Shown here piece after piece: positions 1-11,720 of a DNA stretch of 64,000 nucleotides. The notes under the pieces were generated by a model. It did no database searches, was not told the DNA's origin, and saw only the letters and a list, made by a program, of their open reading frames with translations. Position 1 is the first letter of the stretch; each line of letters begins with the position of its first letter. The translations under genes were made by a program, and so were the position numbers. The DNA comes from Megachile rotundata (lineage: Eukaryota; Arthropoda; Insecta; Hymenoptera; Megachilidae). The stretch lies in NCBI RefSeq assembly GCF_050947335.1, contig NC_134997.1:6076001-6140000 (forward strand), read 5' to 3'.

Positions 1-354
1 GGATAAATCATAGGTTCTTTATTTACAACTCAATTGACAAATTACCTCGTTAGCCACGCAAGCCTGCAGGAATCTACAAGTGTTCCACATCTTTAATACA
101 AATAATCCCCTAGGAGACGGTTTTTATGACCGTACCATATCAACATTTTACTCTCTGTTTACGCGCTATAAAAATAAACCGATTCCTAGAACTTCCCCAA
201 TTTTATACGTCCCGCTGAGAGGCTATGTTAAAACTGTGTACATACTTGTAGAAGACGATTCCTCGGTGGTAATATAACGGTAGAACATCTGCATCAGCAG
301 CTGTACAAAATAAAACGTTTATATGGTTGCTGTTTCTTATTATTATGTATGTGT
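1..354. other. Unique sequence at window edge
   Basis: No recognisable gene. The longest open frame (80-277, 65 codons) does not begin with ATG and resembles nothing I know. A small inverted repeat, ACGGT/ACCGT, sits near 120-137 and an AATAAA (minus strand) near 20. It could be the tail of a feature that begins outside the window, but nothing seen proves that. Confidence 0.4.
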
Positions 355-1900
355 TTCAATGCAGAATTTTTAAAACTGATTTTCAAAATTTATTAACTCT
401 CCGTGGAAGATTTATTGACATGGACATAAAAAAATTAACTTTGTTTATCTTTTATTCTTTGTTTATTTTTAATCCTTGCTTAACTTCTGACTCATCAGGA
501 CGAAATTTTGTGGAGAATTGAAAAATACCTTCTCTAACGCAGAATGGGATTTTTATAATAAAAGATGAACAGAAATACTTGAATAAATATATTATATTTT
601 GAGCAGCGATAGAAATACCCGTATATTTAAATAACGAAAAATAGAAGGCATAGCTTTGAACATTTCTTCGGTATCGTATGTGGCTTATTTATCTATTTCC
701 AATTACAGTTATGACACGTATAGTACATCACCTTTGGCGCAGTTCTTTTCGTCCCCATAGTAACACGTTACTTTCGTCCCCTACCGCGTTTTCCAAAACA
801 GAAATCTAACCTACAAACCACACACGATTTATTGAAATTACCTATGGGAACTTATAAGATATCTAAGAACGCTCTAACAAGTGATTTAATACGAATAGTT
901 TAACTATGAATATTAACAAGAAAGTCGAAATGGTAGGAATTTATTTGGGTGACCTGAATTATTAATTCAGTTCAACCACTGCGTGCGATTCGTGTCATTG
1001 CTCGGTGTCGATCAACAAAACAGGTATCATGCACATGCAATTATGAAAATTGTCTGAAAACTTTGGTGAAAGTTAGAAAAAGTGTTACTTTCATCACGTC
1101 ATTAGAACTGTACGAAGAGTATACTTCAAGGATGAGGTAACAGCAAGTGTAAGTTAACACATTGTCTCCATATACGCCATATTAGGGTGACGCATAATTT
1201 CCTGTTTGAAATTTTATGGATCACTCGTTTTGTAAAAAGCATGTTTTCATTTTATAGAGAACATCGTTTCATTTTATGAAGAACGTGTTTAGTTATCCAA
1301 TGATAAATAATATCGGTAAACAGTTTAATGTAAAAGCAACTAACTATCAAGTTTGATGCAAGTAAACTTTTGACCAAGTATGATGAAAATAACATTAAAA
1401 TTAATGACAATTTTTAACAAATTTAACGTGGGAATTCAAAGTGTCAGTAATATTAAAAACAGTAATTACTTTGAAAGTTTCGAGTAACAATTAATTAAAT
1501 CATAATTTTGTAAATCACACTTATAACCTAAAGTAGAATATCTTACAAAATGATTCAAAAATATTCCATCAAAATTTAATAAAAGGCCTTTTAATTTTCA
1601 ATTTTAGTTCTCTCTAACTTGAAGTCAGCCATGCGAATAATTGACTCAGTTTCCATTAATTTTCGTTATGTTTGGTTATTTAACCACGAAATTCTACTAA
1701 AATTTAATAGTTATTTTACTTTGTCACTTATTGAGCGAAGTTGATCAGTATATAATGATTGAACAATTTAAAATCGTAGAATTATTTCGTAGAGAATATC
1801 GTAGAGTCTTATGTTTAATATATTTTTCAAATTACTATTAGATGGTCACAGGGTTAACATAAATATCAAGGTTAAAAATAAATAACTATCAAGGTTAAAA
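355..1900 (+). repeat. Dispersed ~1.5-kb repeat, copy 1
   Basis: This segment aligns almost base for base with 31975-33530 in the same orientation. Anchors: the GAATTTTT at 364 matches 31992, and the ATTACTATTA at 1831 matches 33463, so the net length difference is about 4 bp over ~1.47 kb. Identity is above 90% by eye. It carries no significant open frame and no terminal repeats that I could define. It could be a non-autonomous mobile element or a segmental duplication. Confidence 0.9.
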
Positions 1901-2030
1901 TTATTTTATGAAGAACATGTTTATCCAATGATAAATAATGTCACTAAACACTTTAATGTAAAAGCAACTATCAAGTTTGATACAAGTAAACTTTTGACCA
2001 AGTTTGCTGAAAATAAAGTTTCATCACATC
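1262..2030 (+). repeat. Internal repeat at the edge of dispersed copy 1
   Basis: About 125 bp inside copy 1 (roughly 1268-1395: ATGAAGAACGTG, then ATCCAATGATAAATAAT, then CTTTTGACCAAGT) recurs in diverged, slightly shortened form at about 1907-2030, just past the end of the homology with copy 2. Copy 2 lacks the second version, so it was gained in copy 1 or lost from copy 2. Confidence 0.8.
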
Positions 2031-2049
2031 TACCTATCCACTTCTGTCA

Positions 2050-2330
2050 TCACGTTTTTATACTATATATCACGTAGTAAGGAAATAATCTAATCGACAC
2101 AAAACTTGATAACATTCACACACTTCTCTGATAATATTCGTTTCATATTTTGCAGCTTAATTTGTTTCTGCACTAAGGAAATAAATTCGACCTAAAGCTT
2201 GATTACACTTCGATAAAGTTCCCCTCGCATCGGCTTAATTTGTTTGTGCACTGCGGAAATAACGTAATTAACACAAAACTCTGATCACGTACGATTTATT
2301 TATTCAGCAAGGAAATAATTAGCACAGAAC
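2050..2330 (+). repeat. Diverged tandem repeat, about 55-95 bp units
   Basis: The phrase AAGGAAATAA (once GCGGAAATAA) followed by ACACAAAACTTGAT-like text occurs at about 2079, 2175, 2254 and 2308. Spacing is irregular, so this is an old and decayed tandem array. Confidence 0.6.
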
Positions 2331-2334
2331 TTAG

Positions 2335-2900
2335 TTACGTTTCTACACATCTCGTATCGCGTTTCTCTCCGTTACGCTTCCTATTATGCGCGTGATTATG
2401 AAACCGCGTGAGAATCGAGAAAAAGAGAAGAACGACCGAAGGCGTTTGAAAAAAAGAAATTCGCGATGGAATGCGACACAGTGTTCCTAATGGAAGCACG
2501 CCCACGTGCGACAGTGCATTGACCGTGGCTGAAGTTTCGGGTGGCTCATGGTACCCTAATATTCTGCCATAAATTACCGGCAAGAATGCACGGGAAGACA
2601 TTGTTTGGTTAACCCCTTAACAGCTCGCCAATCAACCGTTCGTGGCCCTTTCTAAATTGCAAGTTCTTTTGCTTAAAATATTCCTCGCAATAATTCTGCC
2701 GACAGAGATGTTAATTAACACGAATATCGGAGGTTAATTGCGTGATAATTCGTTTATCGTGTACTCTTCCTTTTTTCAATATGTTTTGAGTGTTTCGCAT
2801 AATCTTCAGGTTGTTGAAGTTTTTAATTTTTATTTTTTATCGAAAGATTTCATAAAATTTTAAAGAATCAACTTCGTATGATTGTAGTAATTAATATAAT
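2335..2900. other. Unique, moderately GC-rich then AT-rich spacer
   Basis: About 2340-2640 is richer in GC than its surroundings and carries an 88-codon minus-strand open frame with no recognisable domain. It is probably chance coding capacity in a GC-richer patch. Nothing further is seen to 2900. Confidence 0.4.
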
Positions 2901-3250
2901 ACATAATTGCGGTATTAAATGTGTTAATACATAAGTATGAAATGTGCAATTATAGTAAAGATTATTAATGTTACACATAAGTATGGTATGCATATGTGTG
3001 TAAGAAATTATAACAAATATGTGCATTAATATAATATGTATATTCGTACAATAAATTATAATACATTATGAATCCAACACATGTGCTAATAAATGTTATA
3101 ATAAGTATCATCACATGTGTAAATACCATATGTACATTTGTATAATATGAAACAAACAAATCACACGTGTAACAAATATTACATCACATGTGTAGACAAA
3201 TGCATAATATTGTTTGTTCACATAAGTGTACACAATAAATAAATAAATAC
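2900..3250. repeat. ACATGTGTAA-rich degenerate repeat
   Basis: Words such as CACATGTGTA, ATAAGTATG and AACAAATAT recur at irregular spacing. It is a decayed low-complexity or minisatellite tract, and the 62-codon minus-strand open frame across it is a by-product. Confidence 0.55.
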
Positions 3251-3259
3251 AACTTGTAC

Positions 3260-5075
3260 AAAATAAATAAAACTAAATATGATCAATTGTACAACGTCAA
3301 GAAAATTCAGCATCAAAATTCTATGAAATTAAATAAATTAATAAATATAGTTAAAATTAATATAATTTCAAAACATCAAATTTATGTGTGAATGAAAAAA
3401 GATTCATAAGTACTTCAAAACGAAACTTGGTTCCGATTGATCGTATCAAGAGATGATTGAAGGGTTAAGAACGTGCATAAAGCAAGTGAATAAGATTCAC
3501 ACGATGCTCGTTTGTTTTTTAAGAGGCACGATAAAAGCGAATGTTCCCCTCGTGAAGGAGTTGCGAGGCAATCAGAAAATCCGTGTCTTCGAACAGATAA
3601 AAGACCGGAAGAAGAGATTTCAATGGCTAATCGTTGTCCTGAAGGACTCTCCCACGGCTTGCCAAGGAATTCCTATCTGTTCCCCACTGACACTGATTTT
3701 TCTATTGCCGTTCTCGGAACTAGGCCACGCACTCGCAGATACACTCATATGGGTACCCATACAACGGATTTCATTACCTGACACGACCCTGCTAACTTTC
3801 TGTCGAAGGAAATCTTACAGGAAGCCCGTGTGGGAAACGGGTCTTTGATCCGACTGAAATTTTGCGGACTTTTCCTCGAAACTCGAATATCAGGGTTAAC
3901 TGTATACCATGGGAAATTTTACTTTATTGATCACTGGCCACCATCGAATTATAAGGGAAACCAAAATGAAACGCTTTAAACTTAATGAAGCATGAAAATC
4001 TAAATTTATGAGCAGTTTTTGTTATGTTGTACTATACACTTTTATCTTTCTTTTGTATTTTTATGTGTTACAATTTTGGACCACAAAAGTGACTAATGTC
4101 ACTTTGTCGCCGTGCGCATGCGTACTGCGCATCTCTATACAAAGCAATATTTCTTTATTGTTTTTTAATAAATACTTTGGTTTTAGCAACATTTGGAACT
4201 TAAACAATTGCAATAGGACTTAGAACAATATATTGACACTTGGAACAATTTAAAATAAAGAAATGTGACGACAAATGCATAAAAGAAACATTTTTATATT
4301 GTACTCTTTCTTTCACAAAAATGAAAGCAAAATTCATAAATAACTAAATAGTTAAATATTTTTATAATTACATACTTGTATAAATAACTATATAATTTCA
4401 TATTAATATACTAGTAGAGTTTTAACAATACAAAAGAATGAATAAAGTAATAGCACACACTGCATACAGAACATGGTTGCACAGTGTTGCACAAAGAAAA
4501 ACAAAACTGTATAGAAATGAGAGTAAATAAAATAATAAAATACTCGTTTAATTTTTCTGATAACTCATTATCATTTCCTCATTGCTACACTGTTTCATTA
4601 GCCCAATATTCAGCTAACTGGAAGAATTTCCAACCCCTCCATCGGTTGCAATATAATGGGATTTTATCGTATTCCAAGTAGTAAAATCTGTAAAACATGT
4701 ATCGTTGATGTCATTGATATCAGTTGCGAAGTTCAATCGTCGCATTTCAGGCAACAAATTTAGGTTCTTTAATTGAATATTGAGATAAAGATTCGCAAGT
4801 GGTGGGAGCGGCGCATCCGGTCCAATCATCTTCGTCATTATATGCAGATTGTAGCCGAACATAAAAATTCATGTGGCTCGTGCCACATGAATACCTTTGT
4901 CTGTCAAATCACTAACAGCGCGAGAAAATTCTAAAGAGATAAACTTTATGCGTTCGGATTTGCGTTTGAGCACCTTGCGACGAATATAAACTAGAATTGC
5001 GCGGGAAGTGTATCAAACGTTGAACATAATCAAATTTTTCTTCGTTCGACTTGAGTAATCTATGGGTCCAATGTT
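3260..5075. other. Unique spacer with a GC-richer patch
   Basis: The 3430-3870 patch is GC-richer and carries two overlapping plus-strand open frames (131 and 89 codons). Neither has a recognisable motif, and they use different frames over the same DNA. The rest is AT-rich. A perfect hairpin near 4880 is listed separately. No gene is called. Confidence 0.4.
4867..4892. repeat. Perfect 11-bp inverted repeat with 4-nt loop
   Basis: Arm ATTCATGTGGC at 4867-4877, loop TCGT, and the exact reverse complement GCCACATGAAT at 4882-4892. No run of T follows that would suggest a Pol III terminator. It could be a cruciform, a protein-binding palindrome or an RNA hairpin. Confidence 0.85.
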
Positions 5076-5079
5076 GTAA

Positions 5080-6120
5080 ATTAATCTATTTAATATTAGT
5101 TCAATCGTTATGATTAATTCAGCAATTAAATTGTCATTATCAATTCGATAATTCAGTTGTTATAATGAGTTCAGTAATTCATTTATTTCAATTTAATTCA
5201 ATATTTCATTTTTTATAATTGAGTCAGTAATTCAATTATTACAATTAATTCAGTAATTCAATTCTTACAATTCATTCAATAATTTAATTGTTATAATTAG
5301 TTTTGTAATTTAATTCAGTAATTCATTTGTTTCATTTCAATTCAATATTTCATTTTTTATAACTGAGTCAGCAATTCAATTATTACAATTAATTCAGTAA
5401 TTCAATTCTTACAATTCATTCAATAATTTAATTGTTATAATTAGTTTTGTAATTTAATTCAGTAATTCATTTGTTTCAATTTAATTCAATATTTCATTTT
5501 TTATAATTAAGTCAGCAATTCAATTATTACAATTAATTCAGTAATTCAATTCTTACAATTCATTCAATAATTTAATTGTTATAATTAGTTTTGTAATTTA
5601 ATTCAGTAATTCATTTGTTTCAATTTAATTCAATATTTCATTTTTTATGACTGAGTCAGCAATTCAATTATTACAATTAATTCAGTAATTCAATTCTTAC
5701 AATTCATTCAATAATATAATTGTTATAATTATGTTGGTAATTCAATTGTTACAATTAGTTCTGTAATTTAATTCAGTAAATCATTTGTTTCATTTCAATT
5801 CAATATTTCATTTTTTATAATTGAGTCAGCAATTCAATTATTACAATTAATTCAGTAATTCAATTCTTCTAATTCATTCAATAACTTAATTGTTATAATT
5901 ATGTTGGTAATTCAATTGTTACAATTAGTTCTGTAATTTAATTGAGTAAATCATTTGTTTCATTTCAATTCAATATTTCATTTTTTATAATTGAGTCAGC
6001 AATTCAATTATTACAATTAATTCAGTAATTCAATTCTTATAATTCATTCAATAATTTAATTGTTATAATTATGTTTGTAATTCAATTGTTACAATTAGTT
6101 CTATATAATTCAATTAATCA
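5080..6120 (+). repeat. Satellite array with 144-bp and 170-bp units
   Basis: The marker CAATATTTCATTTTTTAT starts at 5199, 5343, 5487, 5631, 5801 and 5971, giving spacings of 144, 144, 144, 170 and 170. The longer units contain an extra ~26 bp (ATTATGTTGGTAATTCAA-like), so one variant replaced another along the array. Each unit is itself made of AATTCAGTAATTCAATT-like subrepeats of 16-18 bp. Confidence 0.95.
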
Positions 6121-7010
6121 AATCTCATAAAAATAGTACATTTCAGGCAATTCTATCTTCAAAGAACTATCTTCAAAAACATTGACCCTGCAAAACGACA
6201 CTTCTGATCAACTAATGACAAAAATCGCAGAATTTTATATTTAAAAGTAAACCTTATCTTATCTTGAAAATTTCAATTTGAGTTTTCACTAACAAGTACA
6301 CTTTTCAACCCTCGTTAACTGTCACCAAAATGTATCAAGTTAACTACGAGCGATTTATTGGTCCCACTTCGATCTCCACCGAGATAAATTAAATTTTCAC
6401 ACTAAATTGCATCTGGCCAGCCCCGGAGGAGCGAAAAACAGGAGGCTCGTAGTAAAAAAGGGGCATAAATAACGTGTCTCCAGGGATTCCCGTGTATTCT
6501 GAAAAACACGAACGTACGGTTCTCACAGAGCGTGTCTGTGTTCGGTAACTTGGAAATTGTCGAAAGAAGTCGATGTAGAAAACAGGAGGAAAAGGTCCTA
6601 TCGGTCGAATCGGCAGAAGAAAAGTTTCATGGGAATTTCTTTTCTTTCGACCCTCCTTTTCGGCGCACTCGAGAAAGGAGCGGCGTTTAAACGGGATCCT
6701 TGGAAAACGGGAACACTTGCTGCCATTTCCTAAGAAGCGCAGCAACAAGTTGGAACCTGTCTGCACTTGTCCTCTACTTGTGCAGCCATTCTAATAATAT
6801 TTAGGTTTGAAAACACTGTGACGCCTGGGACCACCTACCGAGCGAGACTTCCTCTGCTACTTGCCGAAATTCGAGATCTTTGCGCCGGGTTTATTTTCAA
6901 TGGGCGGCTCTTTCCTTTTTTCTTCACCGGTGAAAGACTCTGGCGACGGGGATGTTTTGTGCACGGTTTCTATACGAAACTAACAAACTCCTTTTGTAAA
7001 TAATTAGTGG
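6120..7010. other. GC-richer unique island
   Basis: About 6360-7000 is clearly GC-richer than the flanking arrays. Minus-strand (125 codons, 6389-6766) and plus-strand (78 codons, 6767-7003) open frames exist, but neither shows a domain. It is more likely conserved non-coding or a remnant than an exon. Confidence 0.4.
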
Positions 7011-7860
7011 CTTATTAGACTAAGTATTTTAAATGCAAGTACTTTGGTTCAGGGGTTCTCCCTCATACGTCAAACACATTATCTTATCTTATATTCTTTT
7101 ATTGACAATCCTTCATTGATTTCCTTACAAGAGGTAATTGGTGCGTCTGCCATATAAAGTATCACAAAGACGACAAAAATGAGACAATCGAAGCACGCTA
7201 AGTGAAACAGTATTTCCGTATCGGTAGCAGGACACAGATTATGGGTTTGATGTGACACGTAGGAAGTTCCCACAAGATATATATCGAGAATACCGGTGAA
7301 TAAGCCCCCATGAAGAGGCACGAAATAGAAGAACGTCTCTTCGTGGGCTTCCAGGGATCGGTGCATTGGGGTGCAATGCCAGCTTCATCGTAATTGCACA
7401 TAGAGGCAGCAGGCAGATGCGTATCGTGCGTACCCCCATATTTTAATGGCATCACGATGCCACGATATATGGACTCCATAGGCCCACGGTGAGAATACCT
7501 TTGACTCAGGGTAAGCGATGGCCAGATAGCATGGGAATCCGAACGATCGATAATCCTGTACACAAGGGGAATCAATGGGATGTTGAACAACTTGTTGCTT
7601 GCTGCCTTCTTGTTCAAATAATTGGAACAGGGTTCATTGATACTTGCTCATCGTTCCAAAAATACTTTCTCATGTATTAAATACGTTCCTCATATATTAA
7701 AATGGAGCTCCAAATGTTTGTGGGTCTAAATTTATTTCTAAAAACAATAGTATGCGATTATATATATTTTTATACAAAAAATTAGAGTTCTACTTCAAAA
7801 ATCTAGAGTTCTACTTTAAGAACTTCAAGTTCTACCTTCATGTATTCAAAATGGTCGAGA
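7010..7860. other. Unique island, mixed composition
   Basis: The 7080-7620 stretch has balanced composition and a 139-codon minus-strand open frame (7198-7617) that starts at TTG rather than ATG. I recognise no domain. Alternative overlapping frames are also open, so a coding role is not supported. Confidence 0.35.
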
Positions 7861-8760
7861 TTCAAATCTTTCTAATATAACAGATTTCATAAATTATTTA
7901 ATGTAACCTATGAAGATTACATAGATCATACAGATTTTGATTATATAGATTACAAAGAGTTTTAGATTGTTAGCTAACCAGATTTATGTAGCAATTCACC
8001 CTACTTATCCAGAATTACTGTCTGACATAAATATGTAGAATCTACATGAGTTACAGATTATATAAATTTTCGTATACATTAGTTACACTAGATCGGAAAC
8101 AGCCTATGTAGATCAATCTACATATTTATTCAAAATGACTAGCTAAAGGACGAGTGAGGCTTATGTAAATGTTCTTGATATAACCTACGTAGATTATAAC
8201 TTTATCTAATATGATCTGATAGATTATGTAATTTAACCTGCATAGTATAGAGCATGTAAATCATATAGGTTATGCCTGATACCTGTTGCCTATGTAGGTT
8301 ATATAGGTTATGTAGGTTAGGTATATAGGTTAGGTTAGGTTAGGTTAGTTATATACGTTATATATGTTACTTAGATCACATAGATTAAATAGGTTACGTT
8401 AATCATATAAATCGTATATGTTCCATAAATCACATAAATGACATGAATGATATAGATTAGATGGTTTATATAGGATGTACAAGTTTTAACGTAGATTGTG
8501 TATATAGATAATACAATTCAATATAATCTAATATATTATACGACCTAACCTGTAAAGGTTATATGGAGTACATCTCATATAGATTGTACATATAGGTTGT
8601 ACAGATCAAATCAATCATACAGGTTGTATGAATTTAGACATACAGTGTGTACCAAATTACCTGGTACTACCAAGTTATGTACTACCCTATATGAAGATTT
8701 ACCTCACTTATACAAAATGATCCAGTCAGGATAAGACATATACAGATTCTCCAGGCATAA
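7860..8760. repeat. Degenerate TAGATTATATAGGTTA-rich tract
   Basis: Variants of ATAGATTACATAGATCATA and TATAGGTTATGTAGG recur throughout at irregular spacing. It is a decayed tandem tract that contains a short TTAGG-type run near 8326. Confidence 0.6.
8326..8348 (+). repeat. Short insect telomere-type (TTAGG) run
   Basis: Four and a half consecutive TAGGT units, with looser AGGTTA words upstream. TTAGG is the usual telomeric repeat of insects. The run is too short to be a telomere and is best read as an interstitial microsatellite. Confidence 0.8.
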
Positions 8761-9885
8761 TTTATACAAACCCTTAAATATCTCACAATAGCAAAACAAG
8801 GACTTGTTCCACAAATACTTGCCATTAAAACCACTATAGACTTGCTGTTTATTCTGAGCGGATAAGTCTAGAGCGAGTCAACGTAAGGGTTGGAATCGAA
8901 AAGCCTATTCCGGTCGGTCATAAGGAAAGCAGTCATAACAAATTGACAAAACAGCACCGTTAACGTGCACCGGAGCTCTCAGGTCGAAACGGAACACGTA
9001 ACCTCTGTCCGGTCTCTCCCGGAGAGCTCGAAAGGGTGAGGAGAGACGGGCACTCGGGGTCCCGGAGTTCTCCTCGCGTTTGATGAGTGCCGACCATAAC
9101 AGCTCCTCACGTACGATCTAAGTCGGGTCAAACCGGACTGACAACCGTTCTGCCTGTGAACGGAAGACGCCCTGGCATAGCCAATGAATTCGTCTGCGAC
9201 CGTATGGTAATGTTACTGCGTGCGGTCCTTATGCCGATGACGAGGCGAGCGCAAGCCCAGGCCGTGTACGCCTCTCTGTGTACACGTATGTACGACCGTT
9301 TGCAATTTATTGTCTGGCCTCCAATTTGCCAAGTGAGTGGCCGTGGGCGCTACCGCCACTTCCGACGGATATTCGGCGTCGAAAATTGCCAATTGTCTCA
9401 ATGGAACTCGATTCGTATTGTGCACCAACATAAACACACGCGAGCTAAGCACACGCTCGATTCTGCTGTCTGATGGCTCCTTCGTGAGCTCACGTTTTCA
9501 CGCGACACCTAAATCGCGATCTTTAATGCCGCCACGCTGGGCCTCCATTTTTGGCAGAGACCCGTTTTATCTTAGGACATCGAGTCGGAGTTGGAGTCAG
9601 GGTACAAAGCAGTGGCAGTAACACAATGTAGTTAAACTAAAAATAATCTTCTTTCTCTGCTATCTGCTATCATTCATCTTACCTTCCTTTCTTGACAGCC
9701 AATAGTCATCTTTGCTTCAATACTTCGTTACTTTCGACACTTTGAAAATCATTTATTATCACATTCTTTCGTATCTTTTCACTTTCTTTCGTATCCTTTA
9801 ACCATGACTTGTATTCACGCCATTTTGCTGGAATTTTCAACACGTTTTTAAGTCGAATCATTATGTGAGTCATGGTTGAATATGA
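8760..9885. other. GC-rich unique island
   Basis: About 8870-9620 is one of the most GC-rich and CpG-rich stretches of the window. Plus-strand open frames of 128 codons (9087-9473) and 94 codons (9337-9621) overlap in different frames and match no family I know. A promoter, enhancer or first non-coding exon is possible. No splice structure can be assigned. Confidence 0.4.
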
Positions 9886-10245
9886 AGTAGATATTACGCT
9901 TTAACTTTCTTTATTTGCTTCAATATTGAAGCTGCATGGTTAGATCTGATGCATCTGATAAATAAATCATACGCTTCAATTTGAAGTTTACGGCCAATTA
10001 CGAATTGCATGCTGAAGGATCGCTGAATACAAAGTAGCATAACATTTTAACTTTCTTGATTTGTTTTAATATTGTGGAATGGTTAGATCTGATGAATAAA
10101 TCATACACTTTAATTTGAAGTTTACAACCAATAACGAATTGTATAGTCGAGCATTGTTGAATACGGAGTAGACATAACATTTTAACTTTATTTGTTTTAA
10201 TGTTGTGTGGCTAGCTCTGGGTGGTGTATGTGATAAATAAATCAT
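9885..10245 (+). repeat. Satellite family A, locus 1
   Basis: Roughly 2.5 units of about 134-140 bp, marked by AATAAATCATAC at 9961 and about 10095 and AATAAATCATGG at about 10234. Each unit carries a TTCAATTTGAAGTTTAC-like segment, an AATTGCAT/AATTGTAT segment and TTTTAATATTGT. The same order of words appears in the 163-bp array at 43.5-44.2 kb, so the two loci share ancestry. Confidence 0.8.
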
Positions 10246-10269
10246 GGTAAGGAGTTAGTTTGTAATGTT

Positions 10270-11720
10270 GAAATTGGAGTTTTGGGGTTTGGGTTATTGG
10301 ATATTTGGGATTTTGTGGATTTAGGATTTTAGGGGATTTGAAAATTTGGGGATGTGAACATTAGGAAGATTGGAAGTTTGAGAAGTGGACTTTGGGGATT
10401 TGGAAACTTTGCAAGTTCAAAACTTGGGAAATATTTGGGATTTAGGTATTTTTGATTTTGAAAATTTAGTATTTTAGGGATTTGAGGATTTGGGAGTTTT
10501 GGGCTTGGAAGTTTAGGAATTTGTGGATTTAGTGTTCTAGAGAGATTGCAAGTTTGGGGATTTGGAAATTTGGGAATTAAGAAATTTTGAGGATTTGGAA
10601 ATTCGGGGATTTTGAAGTTTTGAGATTTGGAAATTTGGGAATTAAAGACTTTGAGAATTTGGAAATTTGAGAATTAAGGAATTTGAGGATTTGGAAATTT
10701 GGAGATTTGGAAATTTGGGGATTTGGAAATGTGGGAATTAAGGAGTTTTTGAGGATTTGGAAATTCGGGGATTTGGAAGTTTGGAGATTTGGAAATTTAG
10801 GAATTAAAGACTTTGAGGATTTGGAAATTTGGGAATTAAGGAATTTGAGGATTTGGAAATTTAGGAATTAAGGAATTTGAGGATTTGGAAATTTGGGATT
10901 CGGAAATTTGGAAATTAAGGAGTTTGGGGATTTGGAAATTAAGGTATTTGGGGATTTGGAAATTTGGGAACTTGGGAATCTGGGGATTTGGAAATTTGGG
11001 AATTAAGAAATTTGGTGATTTGGGAATTTTGGGTGCTTGAAGCTTGGGATTTTCAATATTTGGGATTTGAGAATTTCTTAATTTACAAATTTAGTATTTT
11101 GGAGATTTTAGGATTTAGTAGTTTTGGATTTGTAAGTTTAGTAATTTCGGGATTTAGGGATCTAGAAGGGTTGCTAATTTGGGGATTTGAAGATTTGGAA
11201 ATTTTGGGACCTCGAAGCTTGGAATTTTCAACATTTGGAATTTTTTAATTTACAAATTTAATATTTTGGGGATTCGAGGATTTAGGAGTTTTGAATTTGT
11301 AAGTTTAGTAATTTGAAGATTTAATGTTCTAGAAGGGTTGCTAATTTGGGGATCTGGAGATTTGGAAATTTTGGGTGCTCGAAGCTTGGGATTTTCAATA
11401 TTAGGGATTTGAGAATTTCTTAATTTACAAATTTAGTATTTTGGGAATTTGAGGATTTAGTAGTTTTGGATTTGTGAGTTTAGTAATTTGGGGATTTAGG
11501 ATTCTAGAAGGGTTGCTAATTTGTGAATTTGGAGATTTGAAAACTTCTGGAGCTCAAAACTTGGGAATATTTGAGACTTGAGAATTTTTTTATTTACAAA
11601 TTTAGTATTTTGGGAATTTAGGAGTTTTAAGTTTGTGAATTTAGGAATTTGGGAATTTAGTGACTCAAAGAGGTTGTAAAAAATATTTGGAGATTAGAAA
11701 TTGAGGATTTGGTGGATTTG
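10270..11720 (+). repeat. G-rich-strand minisatellite (GGATTTGGAAATTTGG family)
   Basis: The plus strand is built from GGATTTGGAAATTTGGGAAT-like words of about 8-10 bp, arranged in longer units that often end GGAATTAAGGAATTTGA. Divergence rises toward 11.7 kb. The open frames here (10683-10871, 10964-11248) are translations of the repeat. Confidence 0.9.

Noticed and set aside
3453..3848. 131-codon plus-strand open frame
   Set aside because: No recognisable domain, an overlapping 89-codon frame in another phase, and no flanking gene signals; treated as chance in a GC-richer patch.
7198..7617. 139-codon minus-strand open frame
   Set aside because: Starts at TTG, overlaps other open phases, and shows no motif.
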